A stretch of DNA of 64,000 nt from Margaritifera margaritifera (taxonomy: Eukaryota; Mollusca; Bivalvia; Unionida; Margaritiferidae): assembly GCA_029931535.1 (NCBI GenBank), contig JAQPZY010001419.1, positions 2,731,363 through 2,795,362 on the forward strand. The letters run 5' to 3'. Made by a program: the position numbers and the translations under genes. The stretch's first letter is position 1; each line of letters opens with the position of its first letter. Shown piece by piece: positions 34,940 through 49,130 of the stretch. The notes beneath the pieces are model-generated. The model saw only the letters and a list, made by a program, of their open reading frames with translations. It was not told where the DNA came from and ran no database searches.

Positions 34940-35720
34940 TGAATTGCCTTGGATTAAGTGACCCATGCCAAAGAAGATATGCTTTGATCACCTAAAAACG
35001 AAAACAAAAATGCTCAATTTATCTGTTACAATATACACATTTTATAAACAGATGGGAGACATATATAAGATCAACTTGGGGTTGGAAAGGCACATTCTAT
35101 TCTTTTCCATAGAACTCAATAAAAATTGCAATCTTACCGAACAATATATTTCAGTTTACTATACATAGAGCAAAATCAGATGCTAACGACATTAAAATAG
35201 ATTCAGATATTTCAAATCAAAATTACAGGTGTATACTTATAAACACTTATGGTTATAATCGTGACACTCCAAGTTTTACACTGAAGTGATGCAGAATATA
35301 GACCACTTAGAAAATCAGCATATAATCATTAAAGGTGACTTAAATTTAATCATGAACGCAATACATATAATCACAACTACAAAAAAAAAAAAACAAAGCT
35401 AAGAGATGCAGTAATTCATATTTGTGCTAAATATAGTCTTATTGATATTTGGTTAGAAAGAAATATGGATACAAAAAGATACACTTAAAGGAAGAACAAC
35501 CCCATCAAGCAGGCAAGGTTAAATTTCTTTTTAGTTTGAGAAACCATTTTTACAATGATAGATAATGCCTGTACAAAACTAGGTTATAGAACTTGACCAT
35601 TCTCTAGTCCATTTAACTCTTCTTCTTAGAAAAAATAGAAAACACAGAACATTCTGGAAATTTAACAAGTCTCTATTGAGAAATTTAGAATACCTAACAC
35701 TTGTCAAGGACGCAGTTCAA
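34940..35720 (+). mobile_element. LINE endonuclease fragment, array unit 6
   Basis: Same as unit 5, with one extra base in the A homopolymer. Confidence 0.8.
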
Positions 35721-35743
35721 GTCTGAATAGGAAAAGGAAATCT

Positions 35744-36699
35744 ATGCCTTTTGCAGTGCCAATGATTTGGAGAAAGCCAACAGATCATATCAGCAATTGT
35801 TACTTCTGCATGGTGCCTCCAGTTGGGAAAGGTGTGTCAAAGAAGAAAAAGTGGACTGTGCATTATCCAAACATTCCGTCAGCTATACGCTCAGTACCCC
35901 ACGGAGTGCCTGTTCCTGATGCACCAGAATCATTCTCACTTGAGTCAGACGAGGAAGAGGATGAAACTTCGAGTCCTGAACCATCAATGTCACATGACCC
36001 ATATGTTCTTCCATCCTCTGAACCACACCTCATAACACAAGGTGAACTGAATGACCTTGTCAGGGATTTGGAACTTCCCAAGAGTAAGGCAGAACTGTTG
36101 GGCTCCAGACTACAGCAGTGGAATCTCCTGGAAGGTGATGTTAGGGTTTCCATATTCCGTGACCGTCAAAGGATCTTGTAACCTGCAACAACATCGATGG
36201 TGTGATGGCAGCCCTCAATATCGTTCATGATCCAGATGAGTGGAGACTGTTCATTGATTCATCGAAGACGAGTCTTAAAGCTGTTTTGCTGCATACTGGC
36301 AGTGTTTTGCCATCAATTCCAGTTGGTCATGCAATCCATATGAAGGAAACCTATGAAAATATGAAACAACTTTTGAGGTGAATAAACTATGACCCACATC
36401 AGTGGCAGCTTTGTGGAGATTTCAAGGTTCTTGCTCTCTTGCTTGGTCTGCAGACTGGATACACAAAGTACTGCTGTTTTCTCTGCGAATAGAATAGTCT
36501 CGCGAGAGATTACCGCTACATTAAGAGAGATTGGCCACTCCGACAGTCATTGGAGCCTGGGATGAAAAGTGTTCAGCATCCACCACTTGTTGAATCAAGG
36601 AAGGTTTAGTTACCACCCTTGCACATCAAGCTGGGTCTGATAAAGAACTTTGTCAAGGCCATGGAGAAAACACAAGCAGCTTTCATGACATTTAAATAA
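35744..36699 (+). pseudogene. MPFAVPM-family gene, array unit 6
   Basis: 145-codon frame open. GAA replaces GCA in the LL(A/E)GD block, which reads LLAGD in units 1-5 and outside the array. Confidence 0.65.
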
Positions 36700-36905
36700 T
36701 GAAAATATATGCACTGTAAATATTGAGAAACTGAATAACCAGGTAAAATAGTTCAATTAAAACACCTTATATGAAACTTCACAGGGTTTAAGTAGTTCAA
36801 TGGTAGAATGGGTGGGGTGAGAAGTGACAAATCTTACCTCTTACATTCTGAAGTTAGCTCTGCTCTGCTACTGTGTTTTATTACTATAGTACTATTTATT
36901 ACTAT

Positions 36906-37844
36906 TGTAAACAGTTCTTCCGTAAAACTAAGAAGCTAGCCTTTTGAGAAAAAAAGATTTATATTTGAGATCCTAAATTTCTGACCTATGTTATATTTTG
37001 GCGTTTCATAGGTATCCGTTGTCAAGTACCCAAATAGGTTAGTCCATACTTTAGACCCATGTTTTGGCTCAATCATGTTAATTTGTGACACACATACCGA
37101 TGTGTGATAACTACTATTATATCACTCACTAAGGTTAAGCAACATATCTATCTCTTTTCTGGCTTCATTTTCACTGAAATATGCCAACATTTTCATCTTA
37201 AGAGTTCGATTAAACCTATCTATTACAGATGCTCTTTTGTCTGATTAAGTGTAAAAGTATTCAATATTTTCCTTTTCCAATAATTCTTTGACTTTTAATT
37301 AACCGTTTTTGTTCTGATTTTGCTCATACAATATTTTTTCAAAAGCGTTGCGTATGTCATCAACTGTTTTGTTTTCACTTTTAGCCCAATCGTATTTTGA
37401 GAAAACATCTATTACTGTCAAGATGAAGTTGTATCTATTGTTGCAATTTTCATCCGTTTTAATATCTCAGATATCTGCGTGAACTTGGTCTCCTGAGTAA
37501 CTAACATAGATCCTTCTGTATGAGTGACTAACATAGATCCTTCTGTATGAGTGACTAACATGGACCCTTCTGTATGAGTGACTAACATGGACCCTTCTGT
37601 ATGAGTGACTAACATAGATCCTTCTGTATGAGTGACTAACATGGACCCTTCTGTATGAGTGAATAACATGGCCCCTTCTGTATGAGTGACTCACATAGAT
37701 CCTTCTCTATGAGTGACTAACATGGACCCTTCTGCATATAAATCTTGTATTGCCTTCTTGTGTAATGGGTATCTAGATTGTTCAGTCAAACAAACTTTAA
37801 ATTCGGAGTATTTCATCTTCTTATCACGTAAAATGTGTTCCCAC
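36906..37844 (-). pseudogene. integrase fragment, array unit 7
   Basis: Minisatellite 37493-37732, 9 copies. Confidence 0.8.
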
Positions 37845-38082
37845 AAAAATAATTCTTATCAGCATTTTCAGTAACTCAACTGATTTTTTATGTGTTTGTG
37901 TGCGCAACAACTTCCACTTTCCCTAGAGATGCCATATTCGATGTTGAAATACCTAAGGAAAAAAATTAACGTAAAAATCCTACTATACATCTACTCTAAG
38001 CAGAGACATGAAAATATATAATTTAATTGGAACGCGTAGTTCCTACATCACTGACAGTCACATGCATGTTCGTTTATATGTT

Positions 38083-38132
<50 letters not shown>

Positions 38133-38304
38133 ATTACGGTTAACGCGTATTATCTTTCGATATTTAACTAAAGACTAGAAAATCAAACGTTTGGATAAGA
38201 ACGCATCTGTGTCTCTGTAAATGCAATAAATATTTTACCTATCAATGTCAAATGTATATAATTTTATAATAACAATAATGGATGATTCATCGAAATTTCT
38301 CGAA

Positions 38305-39084
38305 TGAATTGCCTTGGATTAAGTGACCCATGCCAAAGAAGATATGCTTTGATCACCTAAAAACGAAAACAAAAATGCTCAATTTATCTGTTACAATATA
38401 CACATTTTATAAACAGATGGGAGACATATATAAGATCAACTTGGGGTTGGAAAGGCACATTCTATTCTTTTCCATAGAACTCAATAAAAATTGCAATCTT
38501 ACCGAACAATATATTTCAGTTTACTATACATAGAGCAAAATCAGATGCTAACGACATTAAAATAGATTCAGATATTTCAAATCAAAATTACAGGTGTATA
38601 CTTATAAACACTTATGGTTATAATCGTGACACTCCAAGTTTTACACTGAAGTGATGCAGAATATAGACCACTTAGAAAATCAGCATATAATCATTAAAGG
38701 TGACTTAAATTTAATCATGAACGCAATACATATAATCACAACTACAAAAAAAAAAAACAAAGCTAAGAGATGCAGTAATTCATATTTGTGCTAAATATAG
38801 TCTTATTGATATTTGGTTAGAAAGAAATATGGATACAAAAAGATACACTTAAAGGAAGAACAACCCCATCAAGCAGGCAAGGTTAAATTTCTTTTTAGTT
38901 TGAGAAACCATTTTTACAATGATAGATAATGCCTGTACAAAACTAGGTTATAGAACTTGACCATTCTCTAGTCCATTTAACTCTTCTTCTTAGAAAAAAT
39001 AGAAAACACAGAACATTCTGGAAATTTAACAAGTCTCTATTGAGAAATTTAGAATACCTAACACTTGTCAAGGACGCAGTTCAA
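38305..39084 (+). mobile_element. LINE endonuclease fragment, array unit 7
   Basis: Matches unit 5. Confidence 0.8.
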
Positions 39085-39107
39085 GTCTGAATAGGAAAAG
39101 GAAATCT

Positions 39108-40063
39108 ATGCCTTTTGCAGTGCCAATGATTTGGAGAAAGCCAACAGATCATATCAGCAATTGTTACTTCTGCATGGTGCCTCCAGTTGGGAAAGGTGTG
39201 TCAAAGAAGAAAAAGTGGACTGTGCATTATCCAAACATTCCGTCAGCTATACGCTCAGTACCCCACGGAGTGCCTGTTCCTGATGCACCAGAATCATTCT
39301 CACTTGAGTCAGACGAGGAAGAGGATGAAACTTCGAGTCCTGAACCATCAATGTCACATGACCCATATGTTCTTCCATCCTCTGAACCACACCTCATAAC
39401 ACAAGGTGAACTGAATGACCTTGTCAGGGATTTGGAACTTCCCAAGAGTAAGGCAGAACTGTTGGGCTCCAGACTACAGCAGTGGAATCTCCTGGAAGGT
39501 GATGTTAGGGTTTCCATATTCCGTGACCGTCAAAGGATCTTGTAACCTGCAACAACATCGATGGTGTGATGGCAGCCCTCAATATCGTTCATGATCCAGA
39601 TGAGTGGAGACTGTTCATTGATTCATCGAAGACGAGTCTTAAAGCTGTTTTGCTGCATACTGGCAGTGTTTTGCCATCAATTCCAGTTGGTCATGCAATC
39701 CATATGAAGGAAACCTATGAAAATATGAAACAACTTTTGAGGTGAATAAACTATGACCCACATCAGTGGCAGCTTTGTGGAGATTTCAAGGTTCTTGCTC
39801 TCTTGCTTGGTCTGCAGACTGGATACACAAAGTACTGCTGTTTTCTCTGCGAATAGAATAGTCTCGCGAGAGATTACCGCTACATTAAGAGAGATTGGCC
39901 ACTCCGACAGTCATTGGAGCCTGGGATGAAAAGTGTTCAGCATCCACCACTTGTTGAATCAAGGAAGGTTTAGTTACCACCCTTGCACATCAAGCTGGGT
40001 CTGATAAAGAACTTTGTCAAGGCCATGGAGAAAACACAAGCAGCTTTCATGACATTTAAATAA
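39108..40063 (+). pseudogene. MPFAVPM-family gene, array unit 7
   Basis: 145-codon frame open, LLEGD allele. Confidence 0.65.
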
Positions 40064-40269
40064 TGAAAATATATGCACTGTAAATATTGAGAAACTGAAT
40101 AACCAGGTAAAATAGTTCAATTAAAACACCTTATATGAAACTTCACAGGGTTTAAGTAGTTCAATGGTAGAATGGGTGGGGTGAGAAGTGACAAATCTTA
40201 CCTCTTACATTCTGAAGTTAGCTCTGCTCTGCTACTGTGTTTTATTACTATAGTACTATTTATTACTAT

Positions 40270-41208
40270 TGTAAACAGTTCTTCCGTAAAACTAAGAAGC
40301 TAGCCTTTTGAGAAAAAAAGATTTATATTTGAGATCCTAAATTTCTGACCTATGTTATATTTTGGCGTTTCATAGGTATCCGTTGTCAAGTACCCAAATA
40401 GGTTAGTCCATACTTTAGACCCATGTTTTGGCTCAATCATGTTAATTTGTGACACACATACCGATGTGTGATAACTACTATTATATCACTCACTAAGGTT
40501 AAGCAACATATCTATCTCTTTTCTGGCTTCATTTTCACTGAAATATGCCAACATTTTCATCTTAAGAGTTCGATTAAACCTATCTATTACAGATGCTCTT
40601 TTGTCTGATTAAGTGTAAAAGTATTCAATATTTTCCTTTTCCAATAATTCTTTGACTTTTAATTAACCGTTTTTGTTCTGATTTTGCTCATACAATATTT
40701 TTTCAAAAGCGTTGCGTATGTCATCAACTGTTTTGTTTTCACTTTTAGCCCAATCGTATTTTGAGAAAACATCTATTACTGTCAAGATGAAGTTGTATCT
40801 ATTGTTGCAATTTTCATCCGTTTTAATATCTCAGATATCTGCGTGAACTTGGTCTCCTGAGTAACTAACATAGATCCTTCTGTATGAGTGACTAACATAG
40901 ATCCTTCTGTATGAGTGACTAACATGGACCCTTCTGTATGAGTGACTAACATGGACCCTTCTGTATGAGTGACTAACATAGATCCTTCTGTATGAGTGAC
41001 TAACATGGACCCTTCTGTATGAGTGAATAACATGGCCCCTTCTGTATGAGTGACTCACATAGATCCTTCTCTATGAGTGACTAACATGGACCCTTCTGCA
41101 TATAAATCTTGTATTGCCTTCTTGTGTAATGGGTATCTAGATTGTTCAGTCAAACAAACTTTAAATTCGGAGTATTTCATCTTCTTATCACGTAAAATGT
41201 GTTCCCAC
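40270..41208 (-). pseudogene. integrase fragment, array unit 8
   Basis: Minisatellite 40857-41096, 9 copies. Confidence 0.8.
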
Positions 41209-41646
41209 AAAAATAATTCTTATCAGCATTTTCAGTAACTCAACTGATTTTTTATGTGTTTGTGTGCGCAACAACTTCCACTTTCCCTAGAGATGCCATA
41301 TTCGATGTTGAAATACCTAAGGAAAAAAATTAACGTAAAAATCCTACTATACATCTACTCTAAGCAGAGACATGAAAATATATAATTTAATTGGAACGCG
41401 TAGTTCCTACATCACTGACAGTCACATGCATGTTCGTTTATATGTTTAATCTCTCTCTCTCTCTCTCTCTCTTCATTACGGTTAACGCGTATTATCTTTC
41501 GATATTTAACTAAAGACTAGAAAATCAAACGTTTGGATAAGAACGCATCTGTGTCTCTGTAAATGCAATAAATATTTTACCTATCAATGTCAAATGTATA
41601 TAATTTTATAATAACAATAATGGATGATTCATCGAAATTTCTCGAA

Positions 41647-42426
41647 TGAATTGCCTTGGATTAAGTGACCCATGCCAAAGAAGATATGCTTTGATCACCT
41701 AAAAACGAAAACAAAAATGCTCAATTTATCTGTTACAATATACACATTTTATAAACAGATGGGAGACATATATAAGATCAACTTGGGGTTGGAAAGGCAC
41801 ATTCTATTCTTTTCCATAGAACTCAATAAAAATTGCAATCTTACCGAACAATATATTTCAGTTTACTATACATAGAGCAAAATCAGATGCTAACGACATT
41901 AAAATAGATTCAGATATTTCAAATCAAAATTACAGGTGTATACTTATAAACACTTATGGTTATAATCGTGACACTCCAAGTTTTACACTGAAGTGATGCA
42001 GAATATAGACCACTTAGAAAATCAGCATATAATCATTAAAGGTGACTTAAATTTAATCATGAACGCAATACATATAATCACAACTACAAAAAAAAAAAAC
42101 AAAGCTAAGAGATGCAGTAATTCATATTTGTGCTAAATATAGTCTTATTGATATTTGGTTAGAAAGAAATATGGATACAAAAAGATACACTTAAAGGAAG
42201 AACAACCCCATCAAGCAGGCAAGGTTAAATTTCTTTTTAGTTTGAGAAACCATTTTTACAATGATAGATAATGCCTGTACAAAACTAGGTTATAGAACTT
42301 GACCATTCTCTAGTCCATTTAACTCTTCTTCTTAGAAAAAATAGAAAACACAGAACATTCTGGAAATTTAACAAGTCTCTATTGAGAAATTTAGAATACC
42401 TAACACTTGTCAAGGACGCAGTTCAA
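41647..42426 (+). mobile_element. LINE endonuclease fragment, array unit 8
   Basis: Matches unit 7. Confidence 0.8.
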
Positions 42427-42449
42427 GTCTGAATAGGAAAAGGAAATCT

Positions 42450-43405
42450 ATGCCTTTTGCAGTGCCAATGATTTGGAGAAAGCCAACAGATCATATCAGC
42501 AATTGTTACTTCTGCATGGTGCCTCCAGTTGGGAAAGGTGTGTCAAAGAAGAAAAAGTGGACTGTGCATTATCCAAACATTCCGTCAGCTATACGCTCAG
42601 TACCCCACGGAGTGCCTGTTCCTGATGCACCAGAATCATTCTCACTTGAGTCAGACGAGGAAGAGGATGAAACTTCGAGTCCTGAACCATCAATGTCACA
42701 TGACCCATATGTTCTTCCATCCTCTGAACCACACCTCATAACACAAGGTGAACTGAATGACCTTGTCAGGGATTTGGAACTTCCCAAGAGTAAGGCAGAA
42801 CTGTTGGGCTCCAGACTACAGCAGTGGAATCTCCTGGAAGGTGATGTTAGGGTTTCCATATTCCGTGACCGTCAAAGGATCTTGTAACCTGCAACAACAT
42901 CGATGGTGTGATGGCAGCCCTCAATATCGTTCATGATCCAGATGAGTGGAGACTGTTCATTGATTCATCGAAGACGAGTCTTAAAGCTGTTTTGCTGCAT
43001 ACTGGCAGTGTTTTGCCATCAATTCCAGTTGGTCATGCAATCCATATGAAGGAAACCTATGAAAATATGAAACAACTTTTGAGGTGAATAAACTATGACC
43101 CACATCAGTGGCAGCTTTGTGGAGATTTCAAGGTTCTTGCTCTCTTGCTTGGTCTGCAGACTGGATACACAAAGTACTGCTGTTTTCTCTGCGAATAGAA
43201 TAGTCTCGCGAGAGATTACCGCTACATTAAGAGAGATTGGCCACTCCGACAGTCATTGGAGCCTGGGATGAAAAGTGTTCAGCATCCACCACTTGTTGAA
43301 TCAAGGAAGGTTTAGTTACCACCCTTGCACATCAAGCTGGGTCTGATAAAGAACTTTGTCAAGGCCATGGAGAAAACACAAGCAGCTTTCATGACATTTA
43401 AATAA
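42450..43405 (+). pseudogene. MPFAVPM-family gene, array unit 8
   Basis: 145-codon frame open, LLEGD allele. Confidence 0.65.
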
Positions 43406-43611
43406 TGAAAATATATGCACTGTAAATATTGAGAAACTGAATAACCAGGTAAAATAGTTCAATTAAAACACCTTATATGAAACTTCACAGGGTTTAAGTA
43501 GTTCAATGGTAGAATGGGTGGGGTGAGAAGTGACAAATCTTACCTCTTACATTCTGAAGTTAGCTCTGCTCTGCTACTGTGTTTTATTACTATAGTACTA
43601 TTTATTACTAT

Positions 43612-44550
43612 TGTAAACAGTTCTTCCGTAAAACTAAGAAGCTAGCCTTTTGAGAAAAAAAGATTTATATTTGAGATCCTAAATTTCTGACCTATGTTAT
43701 ATTTTGGCGTTTCATAGGTATCCGTTGTCAAGTACCCAAATAGGTTAGTCCATACTTTAGACCCATGTTTTGGCTCAATCATGTTAATTTGTGACACACA
43801 TACCGATGTGTGATAACTACTATTATATCACTCACTAAGGTTAAGCAACATATCTATCTCTTTTCTGGCTTCATTTTCACTGAAATATGCCAACATTTTC
43901 ATCTTAAGAGTTCGATTAAACCTATCTATTACAGATGCTCTTTTGTCTGATTAAGTGTAAAAGTATTCAATATTTTCCTTTTCCAATAATTCTTTGACTT
44001 TTAATTAACCGTTTTTGTTCTGATTTTGCTCATACAATATTTTTTCAAAAGCGTTGCGTATGTCATCAACTGTTTTGTTTTCACTTTTAGCCCAATCGTA
44101 TTTTGAGAAAACATCTATTACTGTCAAGATGAAGTTGTATCTATTGTTGCAATTTTCATCCGTTTTAATATCTCAGATATCTGCGTGAACTTGGTCTCCT
44201 GAGTAACTAACATAGATCCTTCTGTATGAGTGACTAACATAGATCCTTCTGTATGAGTGACTAACATGGACCCTTCTGTATGAGTGACTAACATGGACCC
44301 TTCTGTATGAGTGACTAACATAGATCCTTCTGTATGAGTGACTAACATGGACCCTTCTGTATGAGTGAATAACATGGCCCCTTCTGTATGAGTGACTCAC
44401 ATAGATCCTTCTCTATGAGTGACTAACATGGACCCTTCTGCATATAAATCTTGTATTGCCTTCTTGTGTAATGGGTATCTAGATTGTTCAGTCAAACAAA
44501 CTTTAAATTCGGAGTATTTCATCTTCTTATCACGTAAAATGTGTTCCCAC
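43612..44550 (-). pseudogene. integrase fragment, array unit 9
   Basis: Minisatellite 44199-44438, 9 copies. Confidence 0.8.
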
Positions 44551-44988
44551 AAAAATAATTCTTATCAGCATTTTCAGTAACTCAACTGATTTTTTATGTG
44601 TTTGTGTGCGCAACAACTTCCACTTTCCCTAGAGATGCCATATTCGATGTTGAAATACCTAAGGAAAAAAATTAACGTAAAAATCCTACTATACATCTAC
44701 TCTAAGCAGAGACATGAAAATATATAATTTAATTGGAACGCGTAGTTCCTACATCACTGACAGTCACATGCATGTTCGTTTATATGTTTAATCTCTCTCT
44801 CTCTCTCTCTCTCTTCATTACGGTTAACGCGTATTATCTTTCGATATTTAACTAAAGACTAGAAAATCAAACGTTTGGATAAGAACGCATCTGTGTCTCT
44901 GTAAATGCAATAAATATTTTACCTATCAATGTCAAATGTATATAATTTTATAATAACAATAATGGATGATTCATCGAAATTTCTCGAA

Positions 44989-45768
44989 TGAATTGCCTTG
45001 GATTAAGTGACCCATGCCAAAGAAGATATGCTTTGATCACCTAAAAACGAAAACAAAAATGCTCAATTTATCTGTTACAATATACACATTTTATAAACAG
45101 ATGGGAGACATATATAAGATCAACTTGGGGTTGGAAAGGCACATTCTATTCTTTTCCATAGAACTCAATAAAAATTGCAATCTTACCGAACAATATATTT
45201 CAGTTTACTATACATAGAGCAAAATCAGATGCTAACGACATTAAAATAGATTCAGATATTTCAAATCAAAATTACAGGTGTATACTTATAAACACTTATG
45301 GTTATAATCGTGACACTCCAAGTTTTACACTGAAGTGATGCAGAATATAGACCACTTAGAAAATCAGCATATAATCATTAAAGGTGACTTAAATTTAATC
45401 ATGAACGCAATACATATAATCACAACTACAAAAAAAAAAAACAAAGCTAAGAGATGCAGTAATTCATATTTGTGCTAAATATAGTCTTATTGATATTTGG
45501 TTAGAAAGAAATATGGATACAAAAAGATACACTTAAAGGAAGAACAACCCCATCAAGCAGGCAAGGTTAAATTTCTTTTTAGTTTGAGAAACCATTTTTA
45601 CAATGATAGATAATGCCTGTACAAAACTAGGTTATAGAACTTGACCATTCTCTAGTCCATTTAACTCTTCTTCTTAGAAAAAATAGAAAACACAGAACAT
45701 TCTGGAAATTTAACAAGTCTCTATTGAGAAATTTAGAATACCTAACACTTGTCAAGGACGCAGTTCAA
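44989..45768 (+). mobile_element. LINE endonuclease fragment, array unit 9
   Basis: Matches unit 8. Confidence 0.8.
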
Positions 45769-45791
45769 GTCTGAATAGGAAAAGGAAATCT

Positions 45792-46747
45792 ATGCCTTTT
45801 GCAGTGCCAATGATTTGGAGAAAGCCAACAGATCATATCAGCAATTGTTACTTCTGCATGGTGCCTCCAGTTGGGAAAGGTGTGTCAAAGAAGAAAAAGT
45901 GGACTGTGCATTATCCAAACATTCCGTCAGCTATACGCTCAGTACCCCACGGAGTGCCTGTTCCTGATGCACCAGAATCATTCTCACTTGAGTCAGACGA
46001 GGAAGAGGATGAAACTTCGAGTCCTGAACCATCAATGTCACATGACCCATATGTTCTTCCATCCTCTGAACCACACCTCATAACACAAGGTGAACTGAAT
46101 GACCTTGTCAGGGATTTGGAACTTCCCAAGAGTAAGGCAGAACTGTTGGGCTCCAGACTACAGCAGTGGAATCTCCTGGCAGGTGATGTTAGGGTTTCCA
46201 TATTCCGTGACCGTCAAAGGATCTTGTAACCTGCAACAACATCGATGGTGTGATGGCAGCCCTCAATATCGTTCATGATCCAGATGAGTGGAGACTGTTC
46301 ATTGATTCATCGAAGACGAGTCTTAAAGCTGTTTTGCTGCATACTGGCAGTGTTTTGCCATCAATTCCAGTTGGTCATGCAATCCATATGAAGGAAACCT
46401 ATGAAAATATGAAACAACTTTTGAGGTGAATAAACTATGACCCACATCAGTGGCAGCTTTGTGGAGATTTCAAGGTTCTTGCTCTCTTGCTTGGTCTGCA
46501 GACTGGATACACAAAGTACTGCTGTTTTCTCTGCGAATAGAATAGTCTCGCGAGAGATTACCGCTACATTAAGAGAGATTGGCCACTCCGACAGTCATTG
46601 GAGCCTGGGATGAAAAGTGTTCAGCATCCACCACTTGTTGAATCAAGGAAGGTTTAGTTACCACCCTTGCACATCAAGCTGGGTCTGATAAAGAACTTTG
46701 TCAAGGCCATGGAGAAAACACAAGCAGCTTTCATGACATTTAAATAA
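45792..46747 (+). pseudogene. MPFAVPM-family gene, array unit 9
   Basis: 145-codon frame open. Carries the LLAGD allele although units 6-8 and 10-12 on both sides carry LLEGD, an isolated switch suggesting exchange. Confidence 0.65.
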
Positions 46748-46953
46748 TGAAAATATATGCACTGTAAATATTGAGAAACTGAATAACCAGGTAAAATAGT
46801 TCAATTAAAACACCTTATATGAAACTTCACAGGGTTTAAGTAGTTCAATGGTAGAATGGGTGGGGTGAGAAGTGACAAATCTTACCTCTTACATTCTGAA
46901 GTTAGCTCTGCTCTGCTACTGTGTTTTATTACTATAGTACTATTTATTACTAT

Positions 46954-47892
46954 TGTAAACAGTTCTTCCGTAAAACTAAGAAGCTAGCCTTTTGAGAAAA
47001 AAAGATTTATATTTGAGATCCTAAATTTCTGACCTATGTTATATTTTGGCGTTTCATAGGTATCCGTTGTCAAGTACCCAAATAGGTTAGTCCATACTTT
47101 AGACCCATGTTTTGGCTCAATCATGTTAATTTGTGACACACATACCGATGTGTGATAACTACTATTATATCACTCACTAAGGTTAAGCAACATATCTATC
47201 TCTTTTCTGGCTTCATTTTCACTGAAATATGCCAACATTTTCATCTTAAGAGTTCGATTAAACCTATCTATTACAGATGCTCTTTTGTCTGATTAAGTGT
47301 AAAAGTATTCAATATTTTCCTTTTCCAATAATTCTTTGACTTTTAATTAACCGTTTTTGTTCTGATTTTGCTCATACAATATTTTTTCAAAAGCGTTGCG
47401 TATGTCATCAACTGTTTTGTTTTCACTTTTAGCCCAATCGTATTTTGAGAAAACATCTATTACTGTCAAGATGAAGTTGTATCTATTGTTGCAATTTTCA
47501 TCCGTTTTAATATCTCAGATATCTGCGTGAACTTGGTCTCCTGAGTAACTAACATAGATCCTTCTGTATGAGTGACTAACATAGATCCTTCTGTATGAGT
47601 GACTAACATGGACCCTTCTGTATGAGTGACTAACATGGACCCTTCTGTATGAGTGACTAACATAGATCCTTCTGTATGAGTGACTAACATGGACCCTTCT
47701 GTATGAGTGAATAACATGGCCCCTTCTGTATGAGTGACTCACATAGATCCTTCTCTATGAGTGACTAACATGGACCCTTCTGCATATAAATCTTGTATTG
47801 CCTTCTTGTGTAATGGGTATCTAGATTGTTCAGTCAAACAAACTTTAAATTCGGAGTATTTCATCTTCTTATCACGTAAAATGTGTTCCCAC
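46954..47892 (-). pseudogene. integrase fragment, array unit 10
   Basis: Minisatellite 47541-47780, 9 copies. Confidence 0.8.
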
Positions 47893-48328
47893 AAAAATAA
47901 TTCTTATCAGCATTTTCAGTAACTCAACTGATTTTTTATGTGTTTGTGTGCGCAACAACTTCCACTTTCCCTAGAGATGCCATATTCGATGTTGAAATAC
48001 CTAAGGAAAAAAATTAACGTAAAAATCCTACTATACATCTACTCTAAGCAGAGACATGAAAATATATAATTTAATTGGAACGCGTAGTTCCTACATCACT
48101 GACAGTCACATGCATGTTCGTTTATATGTTTAATCTCTCTCTCTCTCTCTCTCTTCATTACGGTTAACGCGTATTATCTTTCGATATTTAACTAAAGACT
48201 AGAAAATCAAACGTTTGGATAAGAACGCATCTGTGTCTCTGTAAATGCAATAAATATTTTACCTATCAATGTCAAATGTATATAATTTTATAATAACAAT
48301 AATGGATGATTCATCGAAATTTCTCGAA

Positions 48329-49107
48329 TGAATTGCCTTGGATTAAGTGACCCATGCCAAAGAAGATATGCTTTGATCACCTAAAAACGAAAACAAAAAT
48401 GCTCAATTTATCTGTTACAATATACACATTTTATAAACAGATGGGAGACATATATAAGATCAACTTGGGGTTGGAAAGGCACATTCTATTCTTTTCCATA
48501 GAACTCAATAAAAATTGCAATCTTACCGAACAATATATTTCAGTTTACTATACATAGAGCAAAATCAGATGCTAACGACATTAAAATAGATTCAGATATT
48601 TCAAATCAAAATTACAGGTGTATACTTATAAACACTTATGGTTATAATCGTGACACTCCAAGTTTTACACTGAAGTGATGCAGAATATAGACCACTTAGA
48701 AAATCAGCATATAATCATTAAAGGTGACTTAAATTTAATCATGAACGCAATACATATAATCACAACTACAAAAAAAAAAACAAAGCTAAGAGATGCAGTA
48801 ATTCATATTTGTGCTAAATATAGTCTTATTGATATTTGGTTAGAAAGAAATATGGATACAAAAAGATACACTTAAAGGAAGAACAACCCCATCAAGCAGG
48901 CAAGGTTAAATTTCTTTTTAGTTTGAGAAACCATTTTTACAATGATAGATAATGCCTGTACAAAACTAGGTTATAGAACTTGACCATTCTCTAGTCCATT
49001 TAACTCTTCTTCTTAGAAAAAATAGAAAACACAGAACATTCTGGAAATTTAACAAGTCTCTATTGAGAAATTTAGAATACCTAACACTTGTCAAGGACGC
49101 AGTTCAA
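48329..49107 (+). mobile_element. LINE endonuclease fragment, array unit 10
   Basis: The internal A run is one or more bases shorter than in most units. This joins the IIIKGDLNLIMN and IDIWLERNMDTKRYT blocks in one 66-codon open frame (48675-48875). Other frame breaks remain, so the domain is still dead. Confidence 0.8.
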
Positions 49108-49130
49108 GTCTGAATAGGAAAAGGAAATCT

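Larger units (their letters stand above)
33559..36905 (+). repeat. array unit 6
   Basis: CT tract 34739-34765. First unit with the CTGAAG tail and LLEGD alleles. Confidence 0.95.
36906..40269 (+). repeat. array unit 7
   Basis: Longest CT tract of the array (38086-38131, 46 bp), explaining its extra length. Confidence 0.95.
40270..43611 (+). repeat. array unit 8
   Basis: CT tract 41450-41472. Confidence 0.95.
43612..46953 (+). repeat. array unit 9
   Basis: CT tract 44792-44814. Mosaic: LLAGD gene allele with the CTGAAG tail allele. Confidence 0.95.
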
